A stretch of 44,375 nucleotides of DNA from Gallionella sp. (lineage in GTDB: Bacteria; Pseudomonadota; Gammaproteobacteria; Burkholderiales; Gallionellaceae), in NCBI GenBank assembly GCA_025350705.1, contig JANXXH010000057.1, positions 1 to 44,375 of the forward strand, written 5' to 3'. The notes beneath the pieces were generated by a model. That model was not told the origin of the DNA, searched no databases, and saw only the letters and a list, made by a program, of their open reading frames with translations. The position numbers and the translations under genes were made by a program. Below, piece after piece: positions 36,393 through 44,375 of the stretch (positions are counted from its first letter, which is position 1; the number at the start of each line of letters is the position of its first letter).

Positions 36393-37736
36393 TCAGTGCT
36401 GCAATTGTTTCAACAGCTTCTCGTGTATTCCGCCGAAGCCGCCGTTGCTCATCACCAGAATGTGATCGCCTGATTGAGCTGCAGCAGCGATCTTGCCGAT
36501 CAGCGCGCCAAGATCATCCTCCACTATCGCTTTGCTGCCCAACGGGGCGAGCGCGCCGCGCGCATCCCAGCCAAGGTTCCCGGCGTAACAAAAAACCAGG
36601 TCGGCATCTTTCAGGCTGCCGGGTAAAGCATCTTTCATCACGCCCAGCTTCATCGTGTTGGAGCGCGGCTCCAGTACGGCGAGGATGCGCGACTTGCCGA
36701 CCTTGTGGCGCAGTCCGGCAACGGTGGTGTCTATCGCGGTAGGGTGATGCGCGAAGTCGTCATAAACGGTAATACCATTTACGACACCGCGCACTTCCAT
36801 GCGCCGCTTCACATTCCTGAATTCGCTCAGGGCAGCCAATCCCTGCGCGATGGGCACACCCGCATGGCGCGCGGCTGAGAGAGCTGCAAGAGCGTTCAGG
36901 CGATTATGTTCGCCAAACAGCTCCCAATTCAGCGTGCCTTGCATTTCACCGCACAGTGTCACACGGTTGCTGGCATCGATCTGCCATCCATCACTATTGC
37001 CGAACCGTTCCACCGGAGTCCAGCAGCCGCGCTGCAACACACGATCCAGAGAGACTTCGCGGCCATTGCAGACGATCAGTCCGTTGCCAGGCACGGTGCG
37101 CACCAGATGGTGGAACTGGGTCTCGATCGCGGCGAGATTGTCAAAAATATCGGCATGGTCGAACTCGAGATTGTTGAGTATTGCGGTGCGCGGGTGGTAG
37201 TGCACGAACTTGGAACGCTTGTCGAAAAACGCGGTGTCGTATTCATCCGCCTCGATGACGAAAAATGGCGATTCGGTAAGGCGCGCAGAAATACCGAAAT
37301 TCTCCGGCACACCCCCAATCAGAAAACAGGGATGGAGTTTGGCATATTCCAGTATCCAGGCCAGCATAGCGCTGGTCGTAGTCTTGCCGTGCGTACCCGC
37401 AACAGCCAGCACCCATTTATCATGCAATATGGTTTGCGCCAGCCATTGCGGACCGGAGATGTAGGGCAGGTTGCGATTGAGGATTTCTTCCATCAGCGGA
37501 TTGCCGCGCGACACCACATTGCCGATGACGAACACATCAGGCTTGAGATCGAGTTGCGCCACGCCGAAGCCCTCGATCAGTTCGATGCCTTGCGCTTCCA
37601 GTTGCGTGCTCATCGGCGGATACACGTTGGCATCGCAGCCGGTGACGCGATAGCCCGCCTGCTTGGCGATGGCCGCGATGCCGCCCATGAAGGTACCGCA
37701 GATGCCGAGGATATGTATATGTTTTGTTTGGCTCAT
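36393..37736 (-). CDS. mpl: UDP-MurNAc:L-Ala-gamma-D-Glu-meso-DAP ligase
   Basis: Reattaches recovered murein tripeptide to UDP-N-acetylmuramate in peptidoglycan recycling. The 447-residue Mur-ligase protein has the N-terminal nucleotide-sugar domain (HILGICGTFMGGIAAIA), ATP-binding AGTHGKTTTSAML (113-125), the central-domain LNNLEFDHADIF block, and a C-terminal domain with YDDFAHHPTAI. The ICGTFMGG start and the NLEFDHADIF segment separate Mpl from MurC. It is convergent with ntrC, and the DUF486 gene lies 3 bp upstream on the same strand. Confidence 0.95.
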   Translation of the reverse strand: MSQTKHIHILGICGTFMGGIAAIAKQAGYRVTGCDANVYPPMSTQLEAQGIELIEGFGVAQLDLKPDVFVIGNVVSRGNPLMEEILNRNLPYISGPQWLAQTILHDKWVLAVAGTHGKTTTSAMLAWILEYAKLHPCFLIGGVPENFGISARLTESPFFVIEADEYDTAFFDKRSKFVHYHPRTAILNNLEFDHADIFDNLAAIETQFHHLVRTVPGNGLIVCNGREVSLDRVLQRGCWTPVERFGNSDGWQIDASNRVTLCGEMQGTLNWELFGEHNRLNALAALSAARHAGVPIAQGLAALSEFRNVKRRMEVRGVVNGITVYDDFAHHPTAIDTTVAGLRHKVGKSRILAVLEPRSNTMKLGVMKDALPGSLKDADLVFCYAGNLGWDARGALAPLGSKAIVEDDLGALIGKIAAAAQSGDHILVMSNGGFGGIHEKLLKQLQH

Positions 37737-37739
37737 GAC

Positions 37740-38093
37740 TCACGTCCTGAAAATAAAATAAACCGCGCCCGTCATGCACAGCGCGGCATACAGGTAATCC
37801 CACTTCAACGGCTGGTTCATGTACAACACCGCGAACGGCACGAACACCGACAGTGTGATGATCTCCTGCAATATCTTCAGTTGCCCGAGGCTGAGTTCGG
37901 TGTAGCCGATGCGGTTTGCGGGTACTTGCAACAGATACTCGAACAGCGCGATGCCCCAACTCACCAGTGCCGCTACATACCAAGGCGAACTGGCGAGGTT
38001 TTTCAGGTGCCCGTACCACGCGAAAGTCATGAACAGATTGGATACGGCGAGCATCAGCGCCGTGACCAGTATCGGATGCGAGATCAGGTTCAT
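37740..38093 (-). CDS. DUF486 (DMT-like) small membrane protein
   Basis: The 117-residue protein is almost all hydrophobic, with four membrane segments at about 6-26, 38-56, 72-90 and 96-114. NLFMTFAWYGHL near the N-terminus and the AxxSWGIALFEYxxQVPANRIG block identify the DUF486 family, a relative of the drug/metabolite transporter superfamily. No substrate is known to me. It probably shares a transcript with mpl, 3 bp away. The region upstream holds an inverted-repeat element. Confidence 0.88.
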   Translation of the reverse strand: MNLISHPILVTALMLAVSNLFMTFAWYGHLKNLASSPWYVAALVSWGIALFEYLLQVPANRIGYTELSLGQLKILQEIITLSVFVPFAVLYMNQPLKWDYLYAALCMTGAVYFIFRT

Positions 38094-38116
38094 CGCTTAT
38101 CTGGGAAAAACAGACT

Positions 38117-38198
38117 GTCCACGAAAAACACAAAAAACACGAAAAGGACAAACAGCTAGAAAGTACTCAAGAAATACTATTTCGTGTATTTCGTGGAC
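38117..38198. repeat. second copy of the GTCCACGAAAA inverted-repeat element
   Basis: GTCCACGAAAAACAC (from 38117) and TTCGTGTATTTCGTGGAC (to 38198) form the arms around an AT-rich core. The arms match those of the element at 2931-3081, but the whole element is about 70 bp shorter. It lies between the FKBP gene (which ends at 38209) and DUF486. Confidence 0.7.
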
Positions 38199-38208
38199 AA
38201 GGCTGTCT

Positions 38209-38664
38209 TTAGTTAACGCCCAACAGTTCAACATCAAACACTAATGTCGCGTTCGGTGGAATCGCCCCGCCCGCGCCGCGTGCGCCGTAGCCCATGCTTG
38301 CAGGAATAGTCAGAGTACGCTGCCCGCCGATTTTCATGCCCTCGACGCCCACATCCCAACCTTTGATGACGCGGCCAGCGCCAAGGGGAAATACGAACGG
38401 CTCATTGCGGTCGCGCGAGCTGTCGAATTTTTTGCCGTGATGATCCGGTGCCGATGCATCGTAAAGCCAGCCGGTGTAATGCACCGACACGTTTTTGCCA
38501 GCCGTCGCCAGATCACCCGTTCCCAGTTTCACATCAGTCTTGATCAGTTCAGTCATGTTGCTCGTCTCCGTGGTTTTTGCGGCTTGATCGGTACAAGCCG
38601 TTGTTGAAAGAATGCCGGCAGTTAACAGTAGTGCCAGTGGGAAAAACAGGGGGAATTTTTTCAT
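38209..38664 (-). CDS. exported FKBP-type peptidyl-prolyl isomerase
   Basis: The 151-residue protein has an N-terminal hydrophobic export signal ([24 protein letters not shown]). The Cys at residue 24 might be a lipoprotein site, though Thr-Thr-Ala before it is a poor lipobox. A complete FKBP domain follows from about 50: [46 protein letters not shown] and [23 protein letters not shown]. The aromatic and Asp pocket residues (Tyr, Phe, Asp, Val-Ile, Trp) are conserved, so it should be active in prolyl isomerisation in the periplasm. GAGGA precedes the chosen ATG. It stands alone between metH and DUF486. Confidence 0.93.
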   Translation of the reverse strand: MKKFPLFFPLALLLTAGILSTTACTDQAAKTTETSNMTELIKTDVKLGTGDLATAGKNVSVHYTGWLYDASAPDHHGKKFDSSRDRNEPFVFPLGAGRVIKGWDVGVEGMKIGGQRTLTIPASMGYGARGAGGAIPPNATLVFDVELLGVN

Positions 38665-38827
38665 CAGGTAATCCTCAAGATTAAAGTTAATCAATAATTT
38701 CAGCTTCCATAAATGTAACAGCATGTCCGGCAAGCGCAACCCGGGTGCGTTTGAGTTCGCATTGTATATCGCCGCCGCGCTTTGAAACCTGCCGTGCGCT
38801 CAAAAATTGCTTGCCCAGTTTGGTAGG

Positions 38828-38894
38828 GTGGGCAGACATGTTTTTTGTCTGCCCACGCGGCTTGATGACCGCGTGGGCACAAAATCGTGCCCAC
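38828..38894. repeat. compound hairpin array of the GTGGGCAC family
   Basis: Three overlapping stems lie downstream of metH: GTGGGCAGAC/GTCTGCCCAC (38828-38856), CCCACGCGG/CCGCGTGGG (38852-38877) and GTGGGCAC/GTGCCCAC (38873-38894). The arms can also pair end to end. The same core motif forms the single hairpin at 12078-12104. It may end metH transcription. Confidence 0.7.
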
Positions 38895-38930
38895 CTTACT
38901 TGGCTTGATATTGCGTGATTCGCATCCTCC

Positions 38931-42797
<3,867 letters not shown>

Positions 42798-42865
42798 GGT
42801 GCTAGACTAAAAAAACGAGCGCGGATTTTACCATGCGACCACTCGTGTAGCGGGAAGTTTGCGGC

Positions 42866-44137
42866 TCAGAGATTCAGCCTGCGATACTGTACCGCCTCGG
42901 CGATATGTTTGGTTGAGATGCCCTTATCCCCTTCCGGATCGGCAATGGTGCGCGCCACTTTGAGCACGCGGTGATAGGCACGCGCGGAGAGGTTGAGGCG
43001 GCTGATGGCTTGTTGCAGCAGCGCGACGCCTTGCTCATCGGGAGTGCACAGCGCATCAATCTCGGTTACGGAAAGTTGCGCGTTGGCTTTATCTTGCCGC
43101 GCAAGCTGGCGTTGTCGCGCGATCTCAACGCGGGCTTGCAGGTCGGCACTGGTCTCGCCATCCGCCTTGTTGAGCAGATCATCCTGCGGTACCGCGGGCA
43201 CTTCGATCTGGATGTCGATGCGATCCAGCAGCGGGCCGGATATCTTGCTGCGGTAGCGCGAGATATGATCTGGCGTGCAGCGGCATTTGCCGTTGAAGTG
43301 GCCGTGGTAACCGCACGGACACGGGTTCATTGCGGCGATCAGCTGGAACTGTGCGGGAAAATCGGCGCGCCGCGCGGCGCGAGAGATCGTGATGCGCCCC
43401 GATTCCATCGGCTCGCGCAACACTTCCAGCACGCTGCGGTCGAATTCGGGCAGCTCGTCGAGGAACAGCACGCCGTGCAAGGCCATCGAAATCTCCCCGG
43501 GACGCGGATTGCTGCCGCCCCCGACCAGTGCCACACCGGATGCGGTATGGTGGGGCGCGCGATACGGGCGAGTCTTCCACTTTGCCACATCGAAGTTGCC
43601 GTCCAGTGATTGCAGTGCAGCGCTCTGTAGCGCTTCGGCCTCGGTCATCTGCGGCAGGATGCCGGGGAAGCGCGCCGCAAGCATGGACTTTCCGGTTCCG
43701 GGCGGCCCCATCATCACGCTGTGTCCGCCCGCTGCGGCGATCTCCAGCGCGCGCTTGGCTTGCGTCTGTCCTTTCACTTCACGCATGTCCGGGTAGTGTG
43801 GGTGGATGGCCTGCGGCTGGCTGACGAATGGTGCGATGAGATTTCGTCGGGTGAGATGCGCCGCCACTTGCAACAGCGATTGCGCCGCATACACGGTGGC
43901 GTCTTCAACCAACGCAGCTTCGGCTGCATTCGCTTGCGGCAGAATGAAAGCGCGCCCGCTGTTCACCGCGCGATAGGTCATCGCCAGTGCGCCGCGTATC
44001 GGGCGCAGCTCGCCGGTCAGCGCGAGCTCTCCGGCAAATTCATAATCATTCAGGCGGTCGTCAGGGATCTGTCCGGTGGCGGCGAGTATGCCGAGCGCGA
44101 TCGGCAGGTCGAATCGACCACCGTCTTTGGACAACAA
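42866..44137 (-). CDS. comM: YifB/ComM family AAA+ helicase, 5'-truncated
   Basis: ComM is a hexameric helicase that promotes branch migration in natural transformation. The visible 423 residues cover part of the N-terminal domain from SKDGGRFDLPIALGILAA, the Mg-chelatase-like AAA+ domain with Walker A GPPGTGKS (144-151) and VLFLDELPEF, the Cys cluster NPCPCGYHGHFNGKCRC, and the C-terminal domain. Full-length proteins are about 500 residues; some 75-85 N-terminal residues that should precede KDGGRFDLP are missing. The frame is open only to a TGA about 30 bp upstream, and the first possible start is a TTG without a ribosome site, next to AT-rich DNA. It is probably a pseudogene, or cut by a junction near 44130. 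Confidence 0.88.
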   Translation of the reverse strand: MLSKDGGRFDLPIALGILAATGQIPDDRLNDYEFAGELALTGELRPIRGALAMTYRAVNSGRAFILPQANAAEAALVEDATVYAAQSLLQVAAHLTRRNLIAPFVSQPQAIHPHYPDMREVKGQTQAKRALEIAAAGGHSVMMGPPGTGKSMLAARFPGILPQMTEAEALQSAALQSLDGNFDVAKWKTRPYRAPHHTASGVALVGGGSNPRPGEISMALHGVLFLDELPEFDRSVLEVLREPMESGRITISRAARRADFPAQFQLIAAMNPCPCGYHGHFNGKCRCTPDHISRYRSKISGPLLDRIDIQIEVPAVPQDDLLNKADGETSADLQARVEIARQRQLARQDKANAQLSVTEIDALCTPDEQGVALLQQAISRLNLSARAYHRVLKVARTIADPEGDKGISTKHIAEAVQYRRLNL

Positions 44138-44375
44138 AAAATTATTCTGGCATAAAAGTGCCAGTAATCAAATTTTAATTGGTACGAAACGAGATTTTGG
44201 TGCGTGAAAAAGACTTCAAATAAAAAATTAAACGAGCCATAACTTTCTCCAACTAAACCAACCATAAATCAGAATTTGGCTCATATTTTATGATTGAGCA
44301 GCATTCAAAACATATGTTTGTCTTAAGACCCCTTTTCCTTTTATCTCTTTGTTCGATCATATTTTTTCGAAGGAC
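44138..44375. other. AT-rich flank of unknown origin
   Basis: About 240 bp with clearly lower GC than the rest of the window directly abut the broken 5' end of comM. No gene is recognised. On the - strand a frame of about 40 codons enters from the right edge and ends near 44249, containing a Cys-x-x-Cys-Cys cluster (ICFECCSII) after a basic stretch; it could be the tail of a gene outside the window, but this is weak. The base composition suggests foreign or misjoined DNA. Confidence 0.5.

Noticed and set aside
36906..38159. A 417-codon open frame on the + strand
   Set aside because: It lies opposite mpl and the DUF486 gene, both of which have clear family motifs. Its product is low in hydrophobic core and matches no family I recognise, so it is an antisense shadow in GC-rich DNA.
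38700..38894. 64-codon - strand open frame between metH and the FKBP gene
   Set aside because: It consists mainly of the hairpin repeats downstream of metH and has no family resemblance or ribosome site.
42798..42865. Possible cobalamin or SAM riboswitch before metH
   Set aside because: Only 68 bp separate metH from comM, too short for either aptamer, and no conserved core is seen.

Overview
The window looks like chromosomal DNA of a betaproteobacterium. The gene orders LysM protein–dprA, def–fmt–rsmB–DUF4390–ntrY–ntrX and glnA–DUF4124–ntrB–ntrC are typical of that class. A block of Calvin-cycle/glycolysis genes, a separate fbp and a beta-carbonic anhydrase suggest an autotrophic Nitrosomonadales/Gallionellaceae-type organism. 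That placement is an inference from gene content; no rRNA or RuBisCO gene is present. No tRNA, rRNA, CRISPR array or recognisable transposase was found.

Layout. 1-86: tail of an unrecognised + strand gene. 102-2264 (-): dprA with a shortened C-terminus, preceded by a secreted LysM protein. 2395-8738 (+): def, fmt, rsmB, a DUF4390 protein, then an NtrY-type sensor kinase and an unusually short NtrX-type regulator. 8898-15932 (+): tkt, gap, pgk, pyk and fba, with hairpins in several of the gaps and a strong bidirectional terminator at the end. 16007-23789 (-): a type IV pilus minor-pilin operon, pilE-fimT-pilV-pilW-pilX-pilY1, whose PilY1 carries an unusual array of four beta-rich repeats. 24052-27609 (+): fbp, purE, a membrane-anchored thioredoxin-fold protein, purC and carbonic anhydrase. 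27673-28924 (-): pyrE and a DUF4124 protein. 28994-31666: xth (+), a rhodanese (-) and a CDF metal transporter (+). 31840-36325 (+): the nitrogen-control locus glnA, DUF4124, ntrB, ntrC, with a sigma-54 promoter and an NtrC-like site before glnA. 36393-42797 (-): mpl, a DUF486 membrane protein, an FKBP-type isomerase and metH. 42866-44137 (-): comM/yifB lacking its 5' end, abutting about 240 bp of AT-rich DNA with no clear gene.

How the genes work together. tkt/gap/pgk/fba/fbp supply the regenerative and gluconeogenic half of the Calvin cycle, and carbonic anhydrase supplies inorganic carbon interconversion. NtrB/NtrC should activate glnA through the sigma-54 promoter seen upstream. The pilus operon encodes the priming minor pilins and tip protein of a type IV pilus. 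def, fmt and rsmB serve translation initiation and ribosome modification.

The most notable features are the four-repeat insertion in PilY1, an in-frame insertion of about 50 residues in MetH that looks like a captured dispersed repeat, the NtrX without its AAA+ domain, and the disruption of both DNA-uptake-related genes (dprA, comM) at the two ends of the window. At least four families of intergenic palindromic repeats are also present.
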